Shown: in pieces, positions 43,774 through 51,712 of the stretch
Layout of the letters: every line of letters starts with the position of its first letter
Numbering within the stretch: the first letter of the stretch is position 1
From: Lewinellaceae bacterium
GTDB lineage: Bacteria; Bacteroidota; Bacteroidia; Chitinophagales; Saprospiraceae
Direction: 5' to 3'
Assembly: GCA_020636135.1 (NCBI GenBank)
Contig: JACJYK010000001.1
Coordinates: forward strand, 1,908,501 to 1,972,500
DNA: 64,000 bases
Made by a program: the position numbers and the translations under genes
Notes under the pieces: model-generated
What the model saw: only the letters and a program-made list of their open reading frames with translations
Database searches by the model: none
Told to the model about the DNA's origin: nothing

Positions 43774-44229
43774 ATGAAGAAACATTTTCTGCTGGTGGTT
43801 CTGGCCGCCTTAACGATGCTTGCCAGTGGTTGCCTCAAACTGGAAGACCAGTCGGCCAAGGACGAAAAGGCCATTATGGATTATATTGAAAAGGAAGGGC
43901 TGGTCATGGAAAAAGATCCTTCCGGACTATATTACCGGATAGATGACGAAGGTTCCGGTTCAAATCCTACCATCTACAACACGGTTACCGTTAATTACAA
44001 AGGGTATTTGTTAAATGGCTCAGTCTTTGACGAAACCGCCGGCAGTCCGGTTTCTTTCCCGCTTGCCAATCTGATCCCGGGGTGGCAAATCGGAATCCCC
44101 TTAATCAAGAAAGGTGGGAGTATACTCCTCATCGTACCCTCTGAATTGGGTTACGGAACCCGAAATACAGGAAGTATTCCCGCCAACAGCGTACTCGTAT
44201 TTGAAATTCAACTGGTTAACATCAAGTGA
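43774..44229 (+). CDS. FKBP-type peptidyl-prolyl isomerase lipoprotein
   Basis: A 151-residue lipoprotein with signal MKKHFLLVVLAALTMLASGC (C20). The FKBP domain runs from ~60 to the end: NTVTVNYKGYLLNGSVFDE, FPLANLIPGWQIGIPLIKKGG and LLIVPSELGYGTRNTGSIPANSVLVFEIQLV. The active-site aromatic and Tyr positions are kept. It assists proline-limited folding of envelope proteins. It lies 8 bases after the CCA enzyme gene, so it is probably in the same operon. Confidence 0.93.
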   Translation: MKKHFLLVVLAALTMLASGCLKLEDQSAKDEKAIMDYIEKEGLVMEKDPSGLYYRIDDEGSGSNPTIYNTVTVNYKGYLLNGSVFDETAGSPVSFPLANLIPGWQIGIPLIKKGGSILLIVPSELGYGTRNTGSIPANSVLVFEIQLVNIK

Positions 44230-44246
44230 TATCATCTGTCTGCTGG

Positions 44247-44594
44247 TCAGAACAGATCCAATAACTTTTCAGGTGGTCTGCCGATTTTAGCCTTTCTTCC
44301 ATAGATCACGATCGGTCGCTGGATAAGACGCGGATATTTAAGCAGTACCTGGATCCACGCTTCATCGGTCAGGATTTTGCCTTTGAAATGTTCTTTGTAA
44401 ATGGGTTCATTTTTGCGGACCAGATCTTCAGCACGGATCTTTAATAATCTCAGGATTCTTTGCAGGGTCCTGGCATCGGGAGGATCTACCAGGTACAACC
44501 GGATCGTGGGATGAATTCCCTTTTCTTCCAGTAATTTCAGGGCAGCCCGGCTTTTCGTACAGCGTGGATTGTGCCATAAGGTCACTTCTGCCAT
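44247..44594 (-). CDS. ArsC/Spx-family protein (arsenate reductase-like)
   Basis: A 115-residue thioredoxin-fold protein. WHNPRCTKSRAAL carries Cys12 with the ArsC family spacing, and the helical insert and C-terminal IQRPIVIYGRKAKIGRPPEKLLDLF contain the conserved Arg-Pro pair that binds the oxyanion. It could be a glutaredoxin-dependent arsenate reductase or a YffB-like protein. No ars regulator or arsenite pump is nearby, so an arsenic role is not supported by context. It overlaps the upstream aminotransferase stop by one base. Confidence 0.87.
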   Translation of the reverse strand: MAEVTLWHNPRCTKSRAALKLLEEKGIHPTIRLYLVDPPDARTLQRILRLLKIRAEDLVRKNEPIYKEHFKGKILTDEAWIQVLLKYPRLIQRPIVIYGRKAKIGRPPEKLLDLF

Positions 44595-45823
44595 TACCGT
44601 GCAGTAACCTGGACAACAGCTGGTGACAATGTGGTATGGGGATATTGCTGTAAGGCAACTTCAATACAATCCATTGCCTGATGCAGGCGTTCTTCGGAAG
44701 CCATATACGCCAGCCGCACCTCATTGATACCCATGCCGGGTGTGAGGTAAAATGCCGCACCGTGCGCCATCATCACCGTTTGGCCCTGATAAGAGAAACG
44801 TTCCAAGAGCCATTGACAGAAATGAAAGGCATTTTCAACCGGAAGTTTGACAAACCCATAAAAGGCTCCTTCCGGCAGATAGGTTTCAACTCCCGGCATC
44901 TGACTTAAACGGTTGTAGACCAGGTCTCTTCTGCGCTGATAAGCTTTTTTGACTTTCTGCATGTAATCACTGGTATCCTCCAGTGCGGCCTGGGCAAACA
45001 ATTGACCGACGAAAGGCGCGCTTAACCTGAGCTTGCATAACCGGTCAATACCGGTTAATAATTGTGGATTACAACAAACAATGGTGCCGACACGGGCTCC
45101 ACAAGCGCTGTAGCGCTTGGAAATACTATCGATAACAATGCAACGATCCCGCAGTTCAGGAATTTCCAATACGGAAGGGCAGGCTTTGGCAAAACTGAAA
45201 ACGCGATAGACTTCATCCACGATAAAGAGCAGGTCGTATTTAATCGCCAGTTCACCCAGTCGTTTTAACTCCTCATACTCATAGACACGGCCGGTAGGGT
45301 TGCAGGGGTTGGTAAACAGGATTGCTTTTGTCCGGGGTGTGATGGACTGCTCGATGACCTCATTAGGTGGCAGGTCAAAGTTGTTCTCCACATGCAGGGT
45401 AACTGCCCTCAGGGACACATCAGCCATTACCGCGAAGCCCGAATAATTGGCATAATAGGGTTCAAAAACAAGCACCTCATCTTTTGCTTCCAGTAAGCTG
45501 AACAGCACAAAGTACAGGCCCTCGGAAGATCCATTGGTTATGATTACATCTGATGGGTGTACCGTCTGGCTGGTCTCCGAGTAATAGGCGGCAAACCGTT
45601 CACGCAATGATTCAATGCCCAGTGCATGGGAATAAGGTAGTTTATCATAAAATGCCTCATGAATCGCTTCCAGAGCTGCAGCCGGTGACGGGATGTCTGG
45701 CTGTCCGATATTCAGGTGGATCACATCCACTCCTTTCTTTTTCGCTGTTTCCGCGTATGGCAAAAGCTGGCGGAAGGGCGATTCTGGAAGAAGGTGAGAA
45801 CGTGATGAAAGTTGAGGACACAT
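44594..45823 (-). CDS. Class I/II aminotransferase (aspartate aminotransferase-like)
   Basis: A 409-residue PLP enzyme from the ATG at 45823; an upstream TTG is less likely. HLNIGQPDIPSP and SHALGIESLRERFAAYY open the fold, NPCNPTGRVY contacts the cofactor, FIVDEVYRVF has the conserved Asp-Tyr, and the Schiff-base lysine lies in DSISKRYSACGARVG. AspC-like enzymes of this kind transaminate aspartate or aromatic amino acids. It is co-transcribed with the ArsC-like gene. Confidence 0.9.
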   Translation of the reverse strand: MCPQLSSRSHLLPESPFRQLLPYAETAKKKGVDVIHLNIGQPDIPSPAAALEAIHEAFYDKLPYSHALGIESLRERFAAYYSETSQTVHPSDVIITNGSSEGLYFVLFSLLEAKDEVLVFEPYYANYSGFAVMADVSLRAVTLHVENNFDLPPNEVIEQSITPRTKAILFTNPCNPTGRVYEYEELKRLGELAIKYDLLFIVDEVYRVFSFAKACPSVLEIPELRDRCIVIDSISKRYSACGARVGTIVCCNPQLLTGIDRLCKLRLSAPFVGQLFAQAALEDTSDYMQKVKKAYQRRRDLVYNRLSQMPGVETYLPEGAFYGFVKLPVENAFHFCQWLLERFSYQGQTVMMAHGAAFYLTPGMGINEVRLAYMASEERLHQAMDCIEVALQQYPHTTLSPAVVQVTAR

Positions 45824-46022
45824 GGAAAATGTACGATTTGATGACCGCAAAGAACGGAAGTATGGACCAATACGTCATCTAATTCATAATTATTTTATAC
45901 TTTATTGAAAAAAATTCCCGGTTCTTCAGGCGAAACTTGTAATTTTTACGTTTCATTGATATTACCGTCTGTATTCCGGGATCAATGTTACACTTATTTC
46001 ATTATCCCAAAGTAAGAGATTC

Positions 46023-46415
46023 ATGTTACGGTTTGGACATCCCTTGGAACGATTGGAGCGGTCGATGAATGACCATGTCAAGCTTTTGGAAGAGTTTGGT
46101 CCGGAATATTTTACCCTCGAAGAATTATGGAAATTATACGGGCAATGGGAGCTGAAGGCCAAATGGTTTCAGATGGCTGAGCAGGCCTGGCTGCGTATGG
46201 TTATGTTTTTTTGTGCTTCGACTTCCCTGTTTATCGTCGGGATAGTACTTCAAATCAAGTCTGTCCTGGTTATCACCGGAGTTTTATCCATAGCGACCCT
46301 TTCCGTTGGTGTTCTGGCATTCGCAATAGCCAGTTACCTGGGAGGCAGTAAAGATCGCCTACGGCAGATCGGTCGTATGATCAGGATCTGCATTGATAAG
46401 AAACTAGCGGTCTGA
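46023..46415 (+). CDS. Small membrane protein of unknown function
   Basis: A 130-residue protein with a charged N-terminal half (MLRFGHPLERLERSMNDHVKLLEEFGPEYFTLEELWKLYG is the region). Two transmembrane helices follow (WLRMVMFFCASTSLFIVGIVL and VLVITGVLSIATLSVGVLAFAIASYL) and then a short basic tail. The N-terminal half is helical and may be a coiled coil facing the cytoplasm. I do not recognise a family. It is a single gene, divergent from the aminotransferase. Confidence 0.65.
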   Translation: MLRFGHPLERLERSMNDHVKLLEEFGPEYFTLEELWKLYGQWELKAKWFQMAEQAWLRMVMFFCASTSLFIVGIVLQIKSVLVITGVLSIATLSVGVLAFAIASYLGGSKDRLRQIGRMIRICIDKKLAV

Positions 46416-46535
46416 TCGCCCCCATATGATCTCATCCCGGATTTTATATTTATCCTAAAAGTATCTGTTTGTGTGACCCATCTCACCAATTCATAGCTAA
46501 GCTTTGCCACTTCTTTGCGGTAAAATTATCGAAAC

Positions 46536-46706
46536 ATGAAAGAGTTAATGGTATCGCAAGAGCATTTGGAAGAGATTGGCAATCTGATTCAATCGGCAGA
46601 CAGCCCGGTAGGAATTGATGCCAAGAAAACCCACATCATCATCATTGAGAAATTACTTGAAATTGAAAAGCGGCTGCAATCTATTGAACACAGCCTCAGT
46701 AAGTGA
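46536..46706 (+). CDS. Small coiled-coil-like protein, 56 residues
   Basis: The ATG at 46536 opens a 56-codon frame: MKELMVSQEHLEEIGNLIQ, a polar stretch with DAKKTHIIIIEKLL, and an amphipathic helix ending LQSIEHSLSK. The Glu/Lys/Leu heptad-like spacing suggests a short helical dimer. No family is recognised. It lies between the membrane protein gene and the Crp/Fnr gene, and both flanking gaps exceed 100 bases, so it is probably its own transcript. Confidence 0.5.
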   Translation: MKELMVSQEHLEEIGNLIQSADSPVGIDAKKTHIIIIEKLLEIEKRLQSIEHSLSK

Positions 46707-46899
46707 TTTGTTCCGGAGCGACCTCGACTTAATAAAAGCGTAGGTCAGAGGAGCTGGATGGGCATATCCAATAGCCGGTACGGAATTCCGATTGTGACTC
46801 AGGCGTGAACAAAACCCCTATGCATCGGTGTTAGTAATCAGCTATTAGAAATGCCCATAATTATTTATGTTCGTAACGACGATCACAATCAGCTAAGGA

Positions 46900-47559
46900 A
46901 TGTCTACACATATACTGGAGAAAGAACAAATCAAAAACATCATTCGCAATCATTTTCCCATTCTTTATCAGGAGGAGTTGGTTGAGGAGCTTGCCCGCGA
47001 ATCGACCCTGGTTGAATTTAAGGCCGGGGACACTATGCTGGATTATGGTGAATTTGTCCGGTCCGTCCCACTGGTCTACAAAGGGTCCATTAAAGTGGTA
47101 CGCCAGGATCCGGAGGGTAATGAATTGTTTTTGTATTACCTGTTGTCAGGAGAATCCTGTGCCGCTTCTTTCAGTTGCTGTCTGATGCAGAAACGCAGTG
47201 AGATCAAGACCATCGCAGAGGAAGATGCGTGTATTATCGCTATTCCACTGTTGGCTGCAGATACCTGGATGGGAAAGTATCCGGTGTGGCGAAATTTCGT
47301 CCTCAGAATGTACGATCAGCGGATCTACGACCTCATCGATACCATCGATCGCATCGCCTTCTCCAATATGGACCAACAGCTCATGGATTATTTGCATGAA
47401 AAGGCCCGTGTGATCGGATCCAACTCATTATCCATCACACACCAGGATATCGCCAACGACCTTCACGCTTCCCGGGAAGCGGTATCCAGATTACTAAAGA
47501 AAATGGAAAAGGAAAAGTTGCTCTCACTGGGACGCAACCGCATTGAGCTCAATCGGTAA
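46900..47559 (+). CDS. Crp/Fnr-family regulator with cysteine cluster
   Basis: A 219-residue regulator. The cyclic-nucleotide-binding-like barrel covers ~25-130, and the HTH at ~170-205 contains SITHQDIANDLHASREAVSRLLKKM. The barrel lacks the usual cAMP phosphate-binding Arg-Ser pair. Instead C87, C93 and C94 lie in GESCAASFSCC, with C111 nearby, so thiol or persulfide sensing is plausible. The downstream genes are a persulfide dioxygenase, a peroxiredoxin and a sulfite dehydrogenase, which fits a reactive-sulfur regulator. That link is inference from context. Confidence 0.88.
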   Translation: MSTHILEKEQIKNIIRNHFPILYQEELVEELARESTLVEFKAGDTMLDYGEFVRSVPLVYKGSIKVVRQDPEGNELFLYYLLSGESCAASFSCCLMQKRSEIKTIAEEDACIIAIPLLAADTWMGKYPVWRNFVLRMYDQRIYDLIDTIDRIAFSNMDQQLMDYLHEKARVIGSNSLSITHQDIANDLHASREAVSRLLKKMEKEKLLSLGRNRIELNR

Positions 47560-47921
47560 GATCCGCTCCGGATTATAGCTCAGGATCCTGAGTAATTTAT
47601 CTCATCCTTGCAATCAGATCCATTCCATTGCCGGATAATGAAATGCTCTTGTCTCATGGCATCACATGGCCGCTTGCAAGTAATAATCTCCCTGCACATG
47701 GTGAATCGAGGTGAGGTGGTGTAACCGCATTACCGGCATTGGACAATTTGATGAATGGTGAACTCAAGCATTCGGAAATGTTTCACAGTTACTGCATCCA
47801 TTGCCTTATTTATGCAGCAGGTCAATGGTGCCTGTGATCCCGGTCACTGACGAAGATGATGAGATACCATAGCTTAGTTGATGTATCTTATTTATTAATC
47901 ACTTGACCAAAATTCCTATTT
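47560..47921. other. Regulatory interval upstream of the persulfide dioxygenase gene
   Basis: No gene is seen in this 362-base interval. It contains a perfect 14-bp palindrome, CTCAGGATCCTGAG (47579-47592), just past the crp/fnr stop. No consensus promoter is obvious; the region presumably carries the start signals for the dioxygenase gene. Confidence 0.45.
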
Positions 47922-49334
47922 ATGAAAGTACAACAGATCTATACCGGATGCCTGGCTGAGGCCGCATATTATATTGAAAGTGAAGGTGAAGCAGTGGTCA
48001 TCGACCCATTGCGTGAAGTTCAACCCTATCTCGATAAAGCAAAAGAAGACGGAGCCAGGATCAAATATGTTCTGGAAACCCACTTCCACGCAGATTTTGT
48101 AAGCGGTCACCTGGATCTGGCAAAGAAAACCGGAGCAGCCATTGTTTATGGCCCAACAGCACAACCGGCATTCAATGCGCATATAGCTGTGGATGGAGAG
48201 GTCCTGAAGGTAGGAAAGGTTTCTATTAAAGTGTTACACACTCCGGGGCATACCATGGAAAGCAGTACTTATTTGCTGCGCGACGAGCATGGGAAGGATT
48301 ATGCGATATTCACGGGTGATACATTGTTTCTGGGGGATGTGGGACGTCCGGACCTGGCGATCAAACAAGGAGAAATTACCCGTGAAGACCTGGCTGGGTT
48401 CCTGTTTGACAGCCTTCGGAATAAAATCATGCCATTGGCTGATGAAGTGATTGTTTACCCTGGACATGGTGCTGGTTCTGCCTGTGGTAAAAAAATGAGT
48501 AAAGAAACCACCGGTACCGTGGGGCAACAAAAAGCGATGAATTATGCGTTGCGGACCGACATGAGTCGCAAGGAATTTATCAAAGAAGTTACCGAGGGTC
48601 TGGTGGATCCTCCGCAGTATTTCCCGAAAAATGCTGTAATGAACAAAATGGGTTATGAGTCTTTTGATGAAGTGACCGATCGTGGATTACAAGCTTTATC
48701 CCCCCGTGCATTCCGGGTTGCCTGGGAAGGAGAAGAAGCCCTGGTTTTAGATGCGCGTTCTGCCATATCCTATGCACAGGAGCATATTCCGGGATCGATT
48801 TTTATTGGATTGGATGGATCATTTGCACCGTGGGTCGGAACCTTGATCACCGACTTGAAACAGAAAATACTATTCATCGCCGATGCGGGAACAGAGGAGG
48901 AGGTGGTTACCCGTTTGGCCCGGGTAGGTTACGACTTTGCTATCGGATATCTTGATGGTGGAGTACAGGCCTGGAAAGCGGCTGGTTTTGAAACCGATAA
49001 GGTTGAAGAAGTGGAAGGCTACGTATATGCCACCACATACAAAGACCACGACACCAATCTGCTGGATGTCCGCAGGGCCAGTGAATTCGATGCTCAGCAT
49101 GTCCGTGGGGCGCTGAACTTCCCGTTGGATTTTATCAACAAAAATATGGCTCAGCTGGATCGCAACCGTAAGTACTATGTTCAGTGCGCCAGTGGTTATC
49201 GATCGGTCATCGCCATATCGATCCTGAAAGCCAGAGGCTTTGAGCAACTGGTAAATGTACGCGGGGGTATTAATGAACTTGCACTGACCGATATCCCGAT
49301 GACTGAATTTGTCGAGCAAAGTACAGAATTGTAA
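47922..49334 (+). CDS. Persulfide dioxygenase - rhodanese fusion (ETHE1-like MBL + two rhodanese domains)
   Basis: A 470-residue cytoplasmic protein. The metallo-beta-lactamase part (1-240) has H54-x-H56-x-D58 (THFHADFVSGH), H110 in TPGHT, D133 in FTGDTLF and H182 in YPGHGAGS, the ETHE1 iron-binding plan that oxidises glutathione persulfide to sulfite. A first rhodanese-like domain (~255-360) has no cysteine in its active loop (FIADAGTEE) and is presumably inactive. The second (~365-465) has C422 in YVQCASGYRS. The product sulfite would feed the sulfite dehydrogenase encoded downstream. A hairpin terminator follows. Confidence 0.93.
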   Translation: MKVQQIYTGCLAEAAYYIESEGEAVVIDPLREVQPYLDKAKEDGARIKYVLETHFHADFVSGHLDLAKKTGAAIVYGPTAQPAFNAHIAVDGEVLKVGKVSIKVLHTPGHTMESSTYLLRDEHGKDYAIFTGDTLFLGDVGRPDLAIKQGEITREDLAGFLFDSLRNKIMPLADEVIVYPGHGAGSACGKKMSKETTGTVGQQKAMNYALRTDMSRKEFIKEVTEGLVDPPQYFPKNAVMNKMGYESFDEVTDRGLQALSPRAFRVAWEGEEALVLDARSAISYAQEHIPGSIFIGLDGSFAPWVGTLITDLKQKILFIADAGTEEEVVTRLARVGYDFAIGYLDGGVQAWKAAGFETDKVEEVEGYVYATTYKDHDTNLLDVRRASEFDAQHVRGALNFPLDFINKNMAQLDRNRKYYVQCASGYRSVIAISILKARGFEQLVNVRGGINELALTDIPMTEFVEQSTEL

Positions 49335-49344
49335 CACGTTATAG

Positions 49345-49371
49345 CCGGGCTTTGCAAACTGCACAGCCCGG
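49345..49371 (+). terminator. Terminator after the persulfide dioxygenase gene
   Basis: CCGGGCT (49345-49351) pairs with AGCCCGG (49365-49371) around a 13-base loop, followed by TATGTTTTG. The stem is short but GC-rich. It separates the dioxygenase from the peroxiredoxin gene. Confidence 0.5.
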
Positions 49372-49414
49372 TATGTTTTGATCGAAAATTGTATCACACT
49401 TATAAAATCCTGAT

Positions 49415-50086
49415 ATGGAACAAATGACGTATTCGATGCCCAGAATAGGTGACCGGGCTCCAGATTTTAAAGCGGTTACCACGCAAGGCAACTTGCAATT
49501 TTCCGAATTCAATAAGAATCACTGGGTTATCCTTTTCTCCCACCCGGCTGACTTTACTCCGGTATGTACGACTGAACTTTCGGCTTTCGCCAAAGAGAAA
49601 GAGTGGTTTACCCGCCACAATACCAAGTTGATCGGATTGAGTATCGACAGCATTCACTCGCATCTGGCTTGGGTTCAGAATGTACGTGAGCGGACCGGAG
49701 TATTTATGGATTTTCCGATCATTGCGGACCTGGATATGCAGGTAGCGCATAAATATGGAATGCTGCACCCGGGAGCCAGTTCGACTGCAGCCGTTCGTGC
49801 GGTATTTTTCATGGATCCTAAGGGGATCATCCGTCTGATCATGTATTATCCATTGAATGTGGGCCGCAACATGGAGGAGATCAAGCGTGTTCTTGAGGCA
49901 CTTCAGACAGCAGACAAATTTAATGTAGCGATGCCAGTGAACTGGGTTCGTGGTGAAAAGGTAATCGTGCCTCCACCAAAGAACATTGATGAGATGGAAG
50001 AGCGGTTGGCCAATCAATCCTATGAGAAGGTAGACTTTTACCTGGCCAAAAAAGAATTGCAGGACGAAACTGTTCTTAGCAATTGA
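49415..50086 (+). CDS. 1-Cys (Prx6-type) peroxiredoxin
   Basis: A 223-residue thiol peroxidase. The peroxidatic Cys is C51 in HPADFTPVCTTELSAF, and the conserved Arg lies in the later RAVFFMDPKG strand. The long C-terminal domain (ADKFNVAMPVNWVRGEKVIVPPP) is typical of the Prx6 subgroup. No resolving cysteine is evident. It reduces hydrogen peroxide or alkyl/persulfide peroxides. It lies between the persulfide dioxygenase and the sulfite dehydrogenase, so it may protect the sulfur pathway. Confidence 0.94.
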   Translation: MEQMTYSMPRIGDRAPDFKAVTTQGNLQFSEFNKNHWVILFSHPADFTPVCTTELSAFAKEKEWFTRHNTKLIGLSIDSIHSHLAWVQNVRERTGVFMDFPIIADLDMQVAHKYGMLHPGASSTAAVRAVFFMDPKGIIRLIMYYPLNVGRNMEEIKRVLEALQTADKFNVAMPVNWVRGEKVIVPPPKNIDEMEERLANQSYEKVDFYLAKKELQDETVLSN

Positions 50087-50114
50087 TCTGAAACAGATGA
50101 GCTGTTGTGTCGTG

Positions 50115-50142
50115 AAGGCTATCAATATTTATTGGTAGCCTT
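50115..50142 (+). terminator. Terminator of the peroxiredoxin gene
   Basis: A 12-bp stem with one wobble (AAGGCTATCAAT, loop ATTT, ATTGGTAGCCTT) followed by TGCTTTTTG. It starts 29 bases past the stop codon. Confidence 0.75.
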
Positions 50143-50198
50143 TGCTTTTTGACAGGATTTATGTAATCGCTGTCACACAACAGGCCCATTCGATGTCC

Positions 50199-50325
50199 TA
50201 TCTTTGTGTTATAGATATCAAGTCAAGAATAAGCGTATTTCTTTTTTATTGCGAGGTTAATTGATTGAGGAAAGAGGGTGAGTGATAAGCCCCGGCCAAC
50301 AAGCCGGGGCTTCGTGTTTTTAGTA
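50199..50325 (+). ncRNA. Candidate small RNA between two terminators
   Basis: TATCTTTG (50199-50206) is a perfect -7 box. From a start near 50213 a transcript of about 105 bases would reach a very strong terminator: AAGCCCCGGC/GCCGGGGCTT (50287-50312, loop CAACAA) followed by a T-run. No reading frame of note lies inside. The upstream peroxiredoxin already has its own terminator, and the next gene starts beyond this second one. The -33 element is weak. It could instead be an attenuator leader of the sulfite dehydrogenase gene. Confidence 0.5.
50287..50312 (+). terminator. GC-rich terminator of the candidate small RNA
   Basis: A perfect 10-bp stem AAGCCCCGGC/GCCGGGGCTT with a 6-base loop, followed by CGTGTTTTTAG. 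Confidence 0.75.
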
Positions 50326-50395
50326 TCTTCCAAAATTTACAGAGACCGATAAATGAAATGAAATTCCTATTTTGATCCGAACAGTAATATTAGTT

Positions 50396-51712
50396 ATGGG
50401 GAATAAAAAGGTTGGTATCCGGTCGCTGTATGCGAAGGACCCGATTAAGGCGGATGAATTGCTCTGGGGAAGAATATCGGGCACGAATCGTCGGGGATTT
50501 CTTAAAAATATGGGTTTGGCATCCATGGGTGCTGCACTTGGAGCGCCCATGGTGTTTGCCGAATTCTTTCCGGCAGGAATTATCCCTGCAGGACTCCTGC
50601 ACAATAATGCAGCATTTGCCCTGCCCGGAAAAGACCCCGGTCTGATCGTACTCAATGACAGGCCAATAAATGCCGAGACGCCGCCCCATCTCCTGGACCC
50701 GGAGGTCACACCCGCAAATATGTTTTTCGTCCGCAACAATGGATTGCCACCGGAAGAAGCTTCTATCGACACCAAGTCATGGACACTGACCATTGATGGT
50801 GAATCCATAAAGGAGCCGAAAACCTATACGCTTGACGAACTGAAATCCAGGTTTACCCAAGTCACCAAACAGCTTACACTCGAATGTGCCGGAAATGGCA
50901 GAAAAGAATTTAACCCGCCAGCTTCCGGCAATCAATGGTCAGTAGGTGCCGTGGGTTGCGGTGCCTGGACCGGCATCCGCCTGGCAGATGTGCTGCATGA
51001 TGTTGGCCTGAAGGACAATGCCGTCTATATCGGTTATTATGGTCGTGACCGGCATCTCAACGGTGAAGACAAAGTGCCCATCAGCCGTGGCGTACCGATC
51101 GCAAAAGCCCTGGAGGAAGAAAGCCTGATCGCCTGGGAATTGAACGGCAGTCCGATTCCCTGGTTGAATGGTTATCCTTTACGTCTGGTTTTTGGCGGAT
51201 GGCCGGCATCCTGTTCCGGAAAGTGGCTTACCCGAATATCTGTACGCGACCGGATTCATGATGGCCCGAAAATGGAATCTCCTTCTTACCATATGCCCTG
51301 CAAACCAGTGGCACCAGGCGCCAATGTTCCGGATGAAGACATGTGCATTATTGAGTCCATGCCGGTGAAATCCCTGATCACCTATCCCCGTAGCGGAGCG
51401 ATGATCAAACTGTCGGATAAGATGAACTTGCGGGGGCACGCCTGGGCAGGCGATTTGTCCGTTAAGGAAGTATTTACCTCCATTGACTTCGGACAAACAT
51501 GGCAAAGTTGTTCGTTGACAAAGCCAGCCAATCGCCTGGCATGGCAGCATTTTACGACCACATTACACTTTCCCCAACCGGGTTATTATGAAGTCTGGGC
51601 TCGAGCGGTTGATAGCAACGGTACAAGTCAGCCGGTGATCCTTCCCGGATGGAATCCCAAAGGTTATTTAAATAATGCCTGCCACCGCATTGCCGTAAAA
51701 GTCACTGCATGA
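50396..51712 (+). CDS. Sulfite dehydrogenase, molybdopterin subunit (SorA-like), Tat-exported
   Basis: A 438-residue sulfite-oxidase-family protein starting at the ATG at 50396 (a TTG eight codons earlier is possible). A twin-arginine signal lies at 31-55 (NRRGFLKNMGLASMGAA), so the folded enzyme is exported by Tat. The Mo-binding cysteine is C164 in LTLECAGNGRK; YIGYYGRDRHLNGEDKVPISRG and PIPWLNGYPLRLVFGGWP belong to the same domain. The C-terminal beta-sandwich is the dimerisation domain. It oxidises sulfite to sulfate and passes electrons to the cytochrome encoded by the overlapping next gene. Confidence 0.93.
   Translation: MGNKKVGIRSLYAKDPIKADELLWGRISGTNRRGFLKNMGLASMGAALGAPMVFAEFFPAGIIPAGLLHNNAAFALPGKDPGLIVLNDRPINAETPPHLLDPEVTPANMFFVRNNGLPPEEASIDTKSWTLTIDGESIKEPKTYTLDELKSRFTQVTKQLTLECAGNGRKEFNPPASGNQWSVGAVGCGAWTGIRLADVLHDVGLKDNAVYIGYYGRDRHLNGEDKVPISRGVPIAKALEEESLIAWELNGSPIPWLNGYPLRLVFGGWPASCSGKWLTRISVRDRIHDGPKMESPSYHMPCKPVAPGANVPDEDMCIIESMPVKSLITYPRSGAMIKLSDKMNLRGHAWAGDLSVKEVFTSIDFGQTWQSCSLTKPANRLAWQHFTTTLHFPQPGYYEVWARAVDSNGTSQPVILPGWNPKGYLNNACHRIAVKVTA

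Noticed and set aside
44247..44594. Arsenic-resistance operon
   Set aside because: The ArsC-like gene is coupled to an aminotransferase; no arsR, arsB or acr3 is nearby.
47579..47592. CTCAGGATCCTGAG palindrome as a terminator
   Set aside because: A perfect palindrome without a loop forms no good RNA hairpin and no T-run follows; at most it is a protein-binding site.
49400..50125. 241-codon frame antisense to the peroxiredoxin gene
   Set aside because: It fully overlaps a clear 1-Cys peroxiredoxin and its translation has no recognisable pattern.
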